DNA from: an uncultured Eubacteriales bacterium | GTDB taxonomy: Bacteria > Bacillota > Clostridia > Oscillospirales > Acutalibacteraceae | Length of the DNA stretch: 64,000 bases | Direction of reading: 5' to 3' | Assembly: GCA_934486615.1 (NCBI GenBank) | Contig: CAKSQO010000009.1 | Coordinates: forward strand, 1-64,000 | Shown here: piece after piece, positions 1 through 7,507 of the stretch | Layout: each line of letters starts with the position of its first letter | How positions within the stretch are numbered: the stretch's first letter is position 1 | Notes under the pieces: generated by a model | Told to the model about the DNA's origin: nothing | The model's input: only the letters and a program-made list of their open reading frames with translations | Databases searched by the model: none | Made by a program: the position numbers and the translations under genes

Positions 1-130
1 TCCGACGATGGCGCGCGGCGCGGTGTTCCGACGATGGCGCGCGGCGCGGTGTTCCGACGATGGCGCGCGGCGCGGTGCTCCGACGATAGCGCGCGGCGCG
101 GTGCTCCGACGATGGAGCGCGGCGCGGCTC
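1..130. repeat. 26-bp GC-rich tandem repeat, five copies
   Basis: Five head-to-tail 26-bp units start at 1, 27, 53, 79 and 105, each beginning TCCGACGATGG and continuing with GCGC-rich sequence. Copies 1-3 are nearly identical; copies 4 and 5 carry point changes. The array reaches the window edge, so it may continue to the left. It lies beyond the terminator of the next minus-strand gene. An open frame runs through it but reads only Arg/Ala-rich repeats and is not taken as a gene. Confidence 0.85.
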
Positions 131-142
131 ACCCTCATGCCG

Positions 143-187
143 CATACAAAAATCCCCGACAGCGCCGAATTTACAGCACTGTCGGGG
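143..187 (-). terminator. Rho-independent terminator of the 3D-domain gene
   Basis: CCCCGACAG at 154-162 pairs with CTGTCGGGG at 179-187. Read on the minus strand the stem is followed by ATTTTTG, a standard T-run. It lies 27 bp after the stop codon of the minus-strand gene ending at 214. Confidence 0.85.
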
Positions 188-213
188 GATAAGCTCTTTA
201 AAGTATTGCCGAA

Positions 214-1311
214 TTACCCAAGAACATAGATGTCAACGTAGCGCACGCCGAACTGATAGCACTCCGCGCGCGTGTTGAAGTAGAGGTCGACGACGCGGTC
301 GGTCGTCTTGGCAAAGCCGCCGGTGTCCTCCGCGACCGCGTAGCCGTAGATATACGAGCCGTCGGCGCAGCGGATAAACAGCTTGGTGTGCAGCGGAATG
401 ATCTTGGTATTGACCGCGATGTAGCCCGTCTGCGGCACCTTGCCTGTGCAGGTGTGGTGGCCGGTCCAGGTGTAAGCGGACGCCTTGCCCGTGATCTTTT
501 TGGTGTAGTTGGTCGGAACGCCGTTTGCGTCGAGCGCGATGTCGATGTCGGGCGTAAGTGACGACACGACGTTGCCCAGCGAGCCGTAGTCCGTACCGGG
601 TGCGGCGGTGGCAGCGTTCTTTTTCTCTGCCTGCTTAGTGCCGACGGTCTTGACCGATGCGACAGCTTCCTTGGTGACCGTCTCGTCAACAATCTCTGCG
701 TTGGCAATCTGGCCGTTGATGAATTTGTAGGAATAGGTTACGGCCTTTACTCCGTCGGAGCCCTTGGTCTGTTTGACCGCGCCCGACGCGAGCTTGTCGG
801 AATAAACGGTCTTGGTCTCGAACGGGATCGCGACCTCCTTGACCTCGGTCTTGTACTCGATGCGGCCGACGATGATATTCATACCCTCGGTCAGCTTGGT
901 GTCGGTCGCGACGCTGACGCTGTCGTTCTCGCCGACGGTGACGCCCGCTTTTTTGAGCGCGTCCGCAACCGTGCCGCCTGTGGTGCTGAGCGAATAAGTC
1001 TTGCCGTCGGCGGTGACGGTGACCTTAAATGCGCGCATGAGCCTGATCTCGCCCTCGCCGTCGGATATTCCGCTGAAGGCGTATTCATCATCTTCGCCGA
1101 GCGTAATGCCCGCTTCGGCCAGAATGGCGTCGGCGTCCTCGCTCATTGTGTATACGGTGCTTACCTCGCCGCCGTCGTTTATTGAGACGGCCTTCGTCAT
1201 CACTTCAAGCGAAGCGACGCTTGAGAGCACCGTTGCCGTCATAACAGCGAGCAGCACGATCTGTTTATGGAACGAGCGCGCAAGCAGTGACAGCTTTGTA
1301 AGTTTAAACAT
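214..1311 (-). CDS. G5 and 3D domain-containing cell-wall protein (YabE/Rpf-like)
   Basis: The 365-residue product starts with a basic segment and one hydrophobic helix (about residues 15-35), so it is secreted or membrane-tethered. Two DUF348-type repeats follow (about 36-77 and 93-135, each with a pattern like ADAILAEAGITLGEDD), then a G5-like domain (about 155-225), a Ser/Ala/Thr linker, and a C-terminal 3D domain with the acidic signatures AEDTGG and DRVVDLYF. This domain order is that of YabE-type proteins, which are linked to peptidoglycan remodelling; the 3D domain resembles the MltA lytic-transglycosylase catalytic core. Enzyme activity here is inferred. The start at 1311 is chosen because GGGGAG lies 6 nt upstream; an upstream TTG frame (1365) lacks a good ribosome site. 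Single-gene unit with its own promoter and terminator. Confidence 0.85.
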   Translation of the reverse strand: MFKLTKLSLLARSFHKQIVLLAVMTATVLSSVASLEVMTKAVSINDGGEVSTVYTMSEDADAILAEAGITLGEDDEYAFSGISDGEGEIRLMRAFKVTVTADGKTYSLSTTGGTVADALKKAGVTVGENDSVSVATDTKLTEGMNIIVGRIEYKTEVKEVAIPFETKTVYSDKLASGAVKQTKGSDGVKAVTYSYKFINGQIANAEIVDETVTKEAVASVKTVGTKQAEKKNAATAAPGTDYGSLGNVVSSLTPDIDIALDANGVPTNYTKKITGKASAYTWTGHHTCTGKVPQTGYIAVNTKIIPLHTKLFIRCADGSYIYGYAVAEDTGGFAKTTDRVVDLYFNTRAECYQFGVRYVDIYVLG

Positions 1312-1387
1312 AAAAAACTCCCCATAAATTTCGGTGTCAGGCACTTGAAAATGTTTCCTCAACACCTATTTTATTTCGGCAAAAGGG

Positions 1388-1416
1388 ATTATATTCAAAT
1401 TATTCGCCAATGTCAA
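1388..1416 (-). promoter_or_regulatory. Sigma-A type promoter for the 3D-domain gene
   Basis: On the minus strand TTGACA (1411-1416), a 17-bp spacer and TATAAT (1388-1393) give a consensus housekeeping promoter, with a start expected near 1381. The roughly 70-nt leader can form a short hairpin between GGTGT and ACACC. Confidence 0.85.
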
Positions 1417-2343
1417 GGCTTTTTTGAGTATGGTTGTTAGGCACTTTGCACAATGAATGACGGCTCTGTGGCGGTTTTGTGACACTTCTTCGGCGGCATT
1501 TGCGGCGATTTTGGGGCAATATTACCGCTTGTGAAATCACCGCTTGTGCAAGATAACAGAAGTTTGTGAACAAAGAACACAAACGCCCAAAACCCGCGCC
1601 GCTACTGGATCTGCGGACTTTGAAACTGATTCTGAATTGTAATATTTTGTAATAATTTGTAATTTTTATGGTTTTGGCAAGCTCAAAAATCGTTAAATTG
1701 GAAATATTTGTATTTTTATTTTATTTAAAAGAAAATAGTTCTTTAAAAAATCCCGCAAAAAACTTAAATTTTTTTGGTTTCACCCTCCACTTTGGCTTGA
1801 TTTCGGGCTTTTTGGAGCGCTGCGCGCTCCATTTTTCGCCTTTTTTCGCGGTTTCGGCCGCCGCATAGGAGTTCACCGTCATTCGCTCCTCTGCGCCGAC
1901 TGCAGCGGACAGCCGGTGATACACATACATGTGTTGCACATACCTGTGATGCATATACCCTATGTTGCACATAACGTTTGAATTGTGCGCAGGCAAACGC
2001 GAAAACGCCTGTGTGCCTGGTCCGAAAATACCTGTGTGCCTGCGTCCGAAAACGCCTGTGTGCCTGCGTCCGAAAACGGCTTACCGTGCTGCGCCCGATA
2101 CCGCCGCCGCTCCGCGAAATCGCTCGCTCGAAGCGCACCCAACGCGCACCGAAACACTCGCCTGTCCCGCACGCTCCAATCGCTCCGCTTCACCGCCGAC
2201 GTATCACTTCTCCGTTCCTCTGACCGCCCTCATCCGCTACCTTACATTATATATAATATAAAGCGCGTTTTGCGGGTGCCGTATACTATATAATGTAAGC
2301 GACGCGCCGAAGCCGCGCTTTTCCGATTTTTTCAAAATCACTA
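1417..2343. other. Long intergenic region with low-GC tract and short tandem repeats
   Basis: No gene is supported here. From about 1625 to 1780 the base composition turns strongly A/T-rich, unlike the rest of the window. At about 1923-1975 short CATACATGTG/CACATACCTGTG-like repeats occur, and at 2000-2077 a unit of about 24 bp (CGAAAACGCCTGTGTGCCTG plus four bases) is repeated three times with a partial fourth. From 2245 to 2300 there are two TATATAATATAA-like stretches flanking GCGCG. Function unknown. Confidence 0.6.
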
Positions 2344-2396
2344 TTGACATTTGGGAAGCGGGTGCTATAATAAACATATGAACAAATGAACATATG
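2344..2396 (+). promoter_or_regulatory. Promoter and candidate ArsR/CadC operator
   Basis: TTGACA (2344-2349), 16-bp spacer and TATAAT (2366-2371) form a strong promoter. Directly downstream, CATATG at 2375-2380 and again at 2391-2396 flank a direct repeat of ATGAACA, which resembles SmtB/CmtR/CadC-type sites rich in ATATGAACA. Placement just downstream of -10 suits autorepression by the first gene product. Binding is inferred. Confidence 0.75.
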
Positions 2397-2410
2397 AGGA
2401 AGTAATAATT

Positions 2411-2767
2411 TTGATAGACGATTCTCCGCACTGCGAATTTCTTCACGCTCATGACGAAATCGTTGAAAAAGTACGCGCTGCAATGCCCGACGAAGACCTG
2501 CTCTACGACCTTGCGGAGCTGTACAAGGTGTTCGGCGACAGCACGCGAATCAAGATACTCTATGTCCTGTTCGAGGCCGAGATGTGCGTGTGCGACATCG
2601 CCAGGCTGCTGAACATGACGCAGTCGGCGATCTCCCACCAGCTCCGGGTGCTCAAGCAGTCGAAGCTCGTCGACTACCGCAAGGACGGCAAAACGGTGTT
2701 CTACTCGCTTGCCGACGACCATGTTAAAACCATAATCGGTCAGGGACTTGACCACATCAGCGAATAA
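2411..2767 (+). CDS. cadC: ArsR/SmtB-family metal-sensing repressor (CadC/CmtR-like)
   Basis: A 118-residue winged-helix repressor. The recognition region reads VCDIARLLNMTQSAISHQLR. The EMCVCDIA segment matches the Cys-x-Cys metal site of CadC/ArsR, and an N-terminal HCEFLHAH segment offers further Cys/His ligands, as in the alpha3N site that senses Cd, Pb or Zn. The C-terminal DDHVKTIIGQGLDHISE segment also fits an alpha5 Zn site (D-x-H ... H-x-x-E). The start is TTG at 2411 with GAGGAAG 8 nt upstream. First gene of an operon with an HMA protein and a P1B ATPase, so the expected role is metal-relieved repression of export. Which metal is sensed cannot be read from sequence. Confidence 0.9.
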   Translation: MIDDSPHCEFLHAHDEIVEKVRAAMPDEDLLYDLAELYKVFGDSTRIKILYVLFEAEMCVCDIARLLNMTQSAISHQLRVLKQSKLVDYRKDGKTVFYSLADDHVKTIIGQGLDHISE

Positions 2768-2789
2768 ATTTTTTAAGGGGAAATATATT

Positions 2790-3011
2790 ATGAAAAAGTC
2801 ATTTAAGGTTGAGGATCTGGATTGCGCACATTGCGCCGCTAAAATCGAGGACGAGATCAGAAAGCTCGACGGCGTCAACTCCGTCAGCGTAAACTTTCTC
2901 GCTCAGAAGCTGGTGCTTGATGCAGATGACGCGAAATTCGACGCCGTGCTGAAAGAGGCGGTCGACGTATTCGCCAAAATCGAGCCCGACAGCTCGGTGA
3001 TCGTAAAATGA
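2790..3011 (+). CDS. Heavy-metal-associated (HMA) domain protein, CopZ-like
   Basis: A 73-residue single HMA domain with the metal-binding DLDCAHC motif (Cys12 and Cys15), of usual length for a free metallochaperone. The start at 2790 is preceded by AAGGGGA; an earlier in-frame ATG at 2748 lies inside the repressor gene. It overlaps the ATPase gene by four bases (ATGA), so the two are translationally coupled. Because the downstream ATPase lacks an N-terminal HMA domain, this protein probably acts as its detached metal-binding domain or chaperone. Confidence 0.9.
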   Translation: MKKSFKVEDLDCAHCAAKIEDEIRKLDGVNSVSVNFLAQKLVLDADDAKFDAVLKEAVDVFAKIEPDSSVIVK

Positions 3012-4894
3012 CGAAAAAGCAGAAGCGCACGCTTTACCGCATAATCGCGGCGGCGGTCACGCTCGTCGCGGCATTAATCGCCGAAAAGCTGTGGCTGTAT
3101 AAGCTGCCGCTGTGGGTCAGCCTGCTGGTCTACCTCGTGCCTTACCTTATAATAGGTCACGACGTGCTGCTCAAGTCCGTGCGCGGGCTTTCCAAGGGTC
3201 AGCTGTTCGACGAAAACTTCCTGATGGCTATCGCAACCGTCGGCGCGATGGCGATAGGCTTCGTCCCCGGCGGCGAGGCGCAATTCAACGAAGCTGTATT
3301 CGTTATGCTGTTCTACCAGGTCGGCGAGCTGTTCCAGAGCATTGCAGTCGGCAAGAGCCGCCGCTCCATCAGCGAGCTTATGGACATTCGCCCCGACACC
3401 GCCAATCTCGAAACGCCCGACGGCGTTAAAGAGGTCGACCCCGAGGGGGTCGCGGTCGGCGACATAATCGTCGTCCGCCCGGGCGAAAAGGTGCCGCTCG
3501 ACGGCGAGATAATCGAGGGTCACTCGAGCCTTGACACCGTCGCGCTTACTGGCGAAAGCGTCCCGCGCGGCGTCGGGGTCGGCGACCGCGTCATCAGCGG
3601 CTGCGTAAATTTGAGCGGCCTGCTGCGCGCCAAGGTCGACCGTCCGTTCGGCGAGTCGACCGTGTCGAAGATACTCGACCTTGTCGAAAATTCGAGCGAA
3701 AACAAGTCCAAAAGCGAAAACTTCATCACCCGCTTTGCGCGGTGGTACACTCCGTCGGTCGTCATCGCAGCCGTGCTGCTTGCGATAATCCCGCCGCTCG
3801 CGGGGCTGGGCAGCTTCTCGCAGTGGATACTGCGCGCGCTGACGTTCCTGATAGTCTCGTGCCCGTGCGCGCTGGTCATTTCCGTCCCGCTGTCATTTTT
3901 CGGCGGCATCGGCGGCGCGTCGCGGCTTGGCATACTCGTCAAGGGCTCAAACTACCTTGAAGCGCTCTCGAAAGCCGAGATCGCCGTGTTCGACAAGACG
4001 GGCACGCTCACCAAGGGCGTGTTCAGGGTCACGCAGGTGCACCCCGTCGGCATGGGCGAGGACGAGCTGTTGAGCCTTGCGGCTGCGGCCGAGAGCTTCT
4101 CAAGCCACCCTGTCGCCGTCTCGCTGCGCGCTGCGGCCAAGGCCGACGGCAGCGTCGTCAGCGATGTTGAGGAGCTTGCGGGCAAGGGCGTTCGCGCCAA
4201 GGTCGGCGAGCGCACCGTCTGCGCGGGCAACGAAAAGCTGATGCAGCTTATCGGGGTCAGCGCCGGCAAGACCGACGCGGTCGGCACAATCGTCCACGTT
4301 GCGGTCGACGGCAAATATGCCGGCTTCATCGTCATCTCCGACGAGCTGCGCGCGGGCGCTGAAAAGCTCGCCGATACCCTCCGCTCGGTCGGCATAAAGC
4401 GCGCGGTAATGCTCACGGGTGACCGTGAGAGCGCTGCGGCGGACGTCGCAAAGCGCCTGAACATAACCGAGCACCACAGCGAGCTGCTGCCCGCCGACAA
4501 GGTCGATTGGGTCGAGAAGCTGCTTAAAGAGCGCTCCGAAAAGGGTCGGCTCATCTTCGTCGGCGACGGCATAAACGACGCGCCCGTCCTCTCGCGCGCC
4601 GACATCGGCATCGCGATGGGCGCGCTCGGCAGCGACGCGGCAATCGAGGCCGCCGACGTCGTGCTTATGGACGACGACCCGCTCAAGATCGCCGACGCGG
4701 TCGGCATTTCGCGCAAGACGATGCGCATCGTCCGCGAAAACATCGTGTTCGCCCTCGCGGTCAAGGCTGCGGTGCTCATACTCTCGGCCGTCGGCCTGAC
4801 GGGAATGTACCTGGCGGTGTTCGCCGACGTGGGAGTCGCGGTCATAGCGATACTCAACGCCATGCGCACGCTCAGCATCGGCAAGAACAAATAA
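3008..4894 (+). CDS. cadA: P1B-type heavy-metal-translocating ATPase (CadA/ZntA-like)
   Basis: A 628-residue ATP-driven exporter of soft divalent metals across the cytoplasmic membrane. Visible elements: TGES of the actuator domain (181-184), membrane metal site SCPCALV with CPC at 285-287, phosphorylation motif DKTGT (329-333), SSHP of the nucleotide domain (HP 367-368) and GDGINDAP near 519. The CPC motif and CadA-like context suggest Zn/Cd/Pb rather than Cu, but this is inference. It lacks the N-terminal HMA domain normal for CadA and is shorter for that reason; the HMA module is encoded by the overlapping upstream gene. Followed by a strong terminator. Confidence 0.93.
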   Translation: MTKKQKRTLYRIIAAAVTLVAALIAEKLWLYKLPLWVSLLVYLVPYLIIGHDVLLKSVRGLSKGQLFDENFLMAIATVGAMAIGFVPGGEAQFNEAVFVMLFYQVGELFQSIAVGKSRRSISELMDIRPDTANLETPDGVKEVDPEGVAVGDIIVVRPGEKVPLDGEIIEGHSSLDTVALTGESVPRGVGVGDRVISGCVNLSGLLRAKVDRPFGESTVSKILDLVENSSENKSKSENFITRFARWYTPSVVIAAVLLAIIPPLAGLGSFSQWILRALTFLIVSCPCALVISVPLSFFGGIGGASRLGILVKGSNYLEALSKAEIAVFDKTGTLTKGVFRVTQVHPVGMGEDELLSLAAAAESFSSHPVAVSLRAAAKADGSVVSDVEELAGKGVRAKVGERTVCAGNEKLMQLIGVSAGKTDAVGTIVHVAVDGKYAGFIVISDELRAGAEKLADTLRSVGIKRAVMLTGDRESAAADVAKRLNITEHHSELLPADKVDWVEKLLKERSEKGRLIFVGDGINDAPVLSRADIGIAMGALGSDAAIEAADVVLMDDDPLKIADAVGISRKTMRIVRENIVFALAVKAAVLILSAVGLTGMYLAVFADVGVAVIAILNAMRTLSIGKNK

Positions 4895-4922
4895 GTGTAA
4901 CAAATCAGCAATAAATCCCCAC

Positions 4923-4972
4923 AGCACACGAATTTTCTTGAAAAGAGAAAGTTCGTGTGCTATTCTTTTCTC
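4923..4972 (+). terminator. Terminator of the metal-resistance operon
   Basis: AGCACACGAA (4923-4932) pairs with TTCGTGTGCT (4952-4961), followed by ATTCTTTTCTC. Ends the cadC-HMA-cadA unit. Confidence 0.85.
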
Positions 4973-5023
4973 AAAGGGCGCTTAAAAGCGCCGAACTCCA
5001 AGCCTAAAACGGAGGGCTGAAAT

Positions 5024-5734
5024 ATGCTTAAAATCGAACATCTTCGCAAGGTATACGGCTCAAAGGTCGCGGTCGACGACCTCTCGCTCCACATTCAGCG
5101 CGGCGAGATATACGGCTTCATCGGCCACAACGGCGCGGGCAAGACCACGACCATCAAGGCCTGCTGCGGTATCCTCACGCCTGACGCAGGCAGCATCGAA
5201 ATAAACGGCAGGTCGATATTTTCAGACCCCGTCGGCTGCAAGAGGGAGCTGGCCTACATTCCCGACAACCCCGACCTTTACAATTATATGACGGGGCTGC
5301 AGTATCTCGGCTTCATCGCCGACATTTTCGGCATCGCCAAGTCCGAGCGCGCGCAGCGGATAGAGCACTATGCCGACATCTTCGGCATAAAGAGCGACCT
5401 GCCGCAGTCGATAAGCTCCTACTCACACGGAATGAAGCAGAAGCTGGCCGTCATCGCCGCCCTCATTCACGAGCCGAAGCTCATCATAATGGACGAACCG
5501 TTCGTCGGCCTTGACCCGAGTGCCACACACCAGCTGAAGCTGATAATGCGCGGCATCTGCGACAGGGGCGGCGCGATATTCTTCTCGACCCACGTCCTTG
5601 AGGTCGCCGAAAAGCTGTGCGACAAGGTCGCGATAATCAAAAACGGCGTGCTTATCCGCTCGGGCACAATGGACGAGGTCAGGGGCGACAGCTCGCTTGA
5701 GGACGTCTTTCTTGAGCTGGAGGGCGAACAATGA
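5024..5734 (+). CDS. ABC transporter ATP-binding protein
   Basis: A 236-residue ATPase subunit: Walker A GHNGAGKTT near residue 36, signature SYSHGMKQK, Walker B LIIMDEPFVGLDP and a switch His in FFSTHVLE. The degenerate signature (SHGMKQK) is typical of EcsA/CcmA-type ATPases of ABC-2 exporters. GGAGGG precedes the ATG. It overlaps the permease gene by ATGA, so the two form one transporter; the substrate is unknown. Confidence 0.92.
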   Translation: MLKIEHLRKVYGSKVAVDDLSLHIQRGEIYGFIGHNGAGKTTTIKACCGILTPDAGSIEINGRSIFSDPVGCKRELAYIPDNPDLYNYMTGLQYLGFIADIFGIAKSERAQRIEHYADIFGIKSDLPQSISSYSHGMKQKLAVIAALIHEPKLIIMDEPFVGLDPSATHQLKLIMRGICDRGGAIFFSTHVLEVAEKLCDKVAIIKNGVLIRSGTMDEVRGDSSLEDVFLELEGEQ

Positions 5735-7323
5735 TAAAAGCGCTGCTTAAAAAGCAATTCAGAGAGTACCTCTGTGCATTTTCAATCAATTCAAAGACGG
5801 GCGCCGCGCGCTCGTCGGGCGCGGTCGTGGGCTACTGCATACTTATGGCGTTTTGCGCCGTGATTTTTGCGGTGCTGTTTTTCTCAATCGGGATCGTTAT
5901 GAGCATGAGCCTGCACGCGGCGGGCGCCGACTGGGTCTACTTCGCGCTTATGGCGCTTATAGCGACCGTGCTCGGCGTTATCGGCAGCGTATTCGCGACC
6001 CAGTCGCAGCTGTATAATGCCAAGGACAACGACGCGCTGCTTTCTATGCCGATACCCGCGTGGCAGATCCTTTTTGCGCGTATGCTCGGGCTTTATATAC
6101 AAATCTGCATTTTTGAGGCGATCGTCCTTCTGCCCGCCGCGGCCGCTTATATGCTGACGGTAAGGCTCAGTTTTGCGGGAGGGCTGTCGGCGGTGCTCTC
6201 GCTGCTGCTTTTGCCCCTGCTCGGGCTGACACTGACGTGCCTGCTCGGGTGGCTGGTCGCCCTTATCTCGTCAAAATTCAATAACAAAAGCTTCGTAACC
6301 GTCGCGTTTACGGTGCTGTTTCTGGGCGCTTACTACTTTGTCTATTTTCAGGCCGAAAAGCTGCTTGAGCAGATAATCGCCAACATCGACGCGGTCGCTT
6401 CGGGGCTTAAAGCGGCGCTGTTCCCGCTTTACTGCATGGGGCGCGCCTGCTCGGGCAGCGCAGTGCACCTGCTGCTGTTTGCCGTACTGAGCGCAGCGCC
6501 CTTTGCGCTGATGTACTATATTCTCGCAAAGAGCTTCCGCAAGATAGCCACAGCCGCTCCCGCAACGGCCAAGCGCGCCTACCGCGCCGACGAGGCGGGC
6601 AGGGCGGGCACTCCGCACGCGGCCTTGCTCAAGCGCGAGCTGCGCCACCTCGGCAGCAACGCGGTGTACATCACCAACGCCGCGATGGGCACGCTGTTTA
6701 TGGTCGCGCTGACCGTCGCCGCAGTCATAAAGTCGGGCGACGTGCGCGAATTTTTAACCGAGATGTTCAGCAGCTCGGTCGCGGCGACTGCGTCGGCGGC
6801 CGCGATCGCTCTGACGGCGGGAATGAACCTGCTGACAGCGTGCGCCGTTTCGCTTGAGGGAGTCAGCATCAGCCTTATCCGGTCGCTGCCCGTCACGCCG
6901 CAGCAGGTGCTCAGGGCCAAGCTCGAGCTGCACCTGATGCTGACCGCCGCGCCCGCCGCCGTCTGCACGGGCGTTATGTCGGCAGCACTCGGCGCGGGAG
7001 TGCCCGGAGCATTGGCCGCAGTAATATTCGCCATCGCGATAAGCGTGCTGTTCGGCGCGCTCGATCTGATGATAAACCTGAAAATGCCTTACCTCAACTG
7101 GACGACCGAGGCCGTCGCAGTCAAGCAGGGCGGCAGCTCGGGCGTGTCGATGCTTGTCAACACGCTTATCACCCTCGTTTTCGGCGGCGGGTGCGTGGCG
7201 CTCGGGCTTCTGCTGCCCGCGCCGCTCGTCCTTTTCGGAGCAAGCGCCGTGCTCATCGGCGCCGACGTGCTCGCCGTTTACTGGCTGAAAGGCCGCGGCA
7301 GCGCTATCTTCGCTTCGCTTTAA
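5731..7323 (+). CDS. ABC-2-type transporter permease
   Basis: A 530-residue, very hydrophobic protein with roughly twelve predicted membrane segments in two halves separated by a hydrophilic Ala/Arg stretch (about residues 265-300). It is the membrane partner of the ATPase encoded upstream with a four-base overlap. Length and topology resemble EcsB-like or putative ABC exporter permeases of Firmicutes; no substrate can be deduced. Downstream are two direct repeats of about 20 bp (7380-7440) and then a bidirectional terminator. Confidence 0.85.
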   Translation: MIKALLKKQFREYLCAFSINSKTGAARSSGAVVGYCILMAFCAVIFAVLFFSIGIVMSMSLHAAGADWVYFALMALIATVLGVIGSVFATQSQLYNAKDNDALLSMPIPAWQILFARMLGLYIQICIFEAIVLLPAAAAYMLTVRLSFAGGLSAVLSLLLLPLLGLTLTCLLGWLVALISSKFNNKSFVTVAFTVLFLGAYYFVYFQAEKLLEQIIANIDAVASGLKAALFPLYCMGRACSGSAVHLLLFAVLSAAPFALMYYILAKSFRKIATAAPATAKRAYRADEAGRAGTPHAALLKRELRHLGSNAVYITNAAMGTLFMVALTVAAVIKSGDVREFLTEMFSSSVAATASAAAIALTAGMNLLTACAVSLEGVSISLIRSLPVTPQQVLRAKLELHLMLTAAPAAVCTGVMSAALGAGVPGALAAVIFAIAISVLFGALDLMINLKMPYLNWTTEAVAVKQGGSSGVSMLVNTLITLVFGGGCVALGLLLPAPLVLFGASAVLIGADVLAVYWLKGRGSAIFASL

Positions 7324-7455
7324 GTGGCGGCACAGGAGCGGAAAAAAAGGCTGCACCGTGCAAGGCAAAATTCCCGCGCAAAAGCCGCTCAAAGCCCCCC
7401 CTGAAAACACCAACGCAAAAGCCGCTCAAAGCCCCCGAAAACACCCGCAGCACAC

Positions 7456-7494
7456 AAAAAGCCCGCACAGCTTTTCATCGCCGTGCGGGCTTTT
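7456..7494. terminator. Bidirectional terminator between converging units
   Basis: AAAAAGCCCGCAC (7456-7468) pairs with GTGCGGGCTTTT (7483-7494). T-runs exist on both strands, serving the ABC operon from the left and the exporter operon from the right. Confidence 0.85.
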
Positions 7495-7507
7495 GCTTTT
7501 ACCCCGA

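Noticed and set aside
2000..2077. Possible CRISPR or iteron array
   Set aside because: Only three to four 24-bp units in direct contact, no spacers, and no replication gene next to it.
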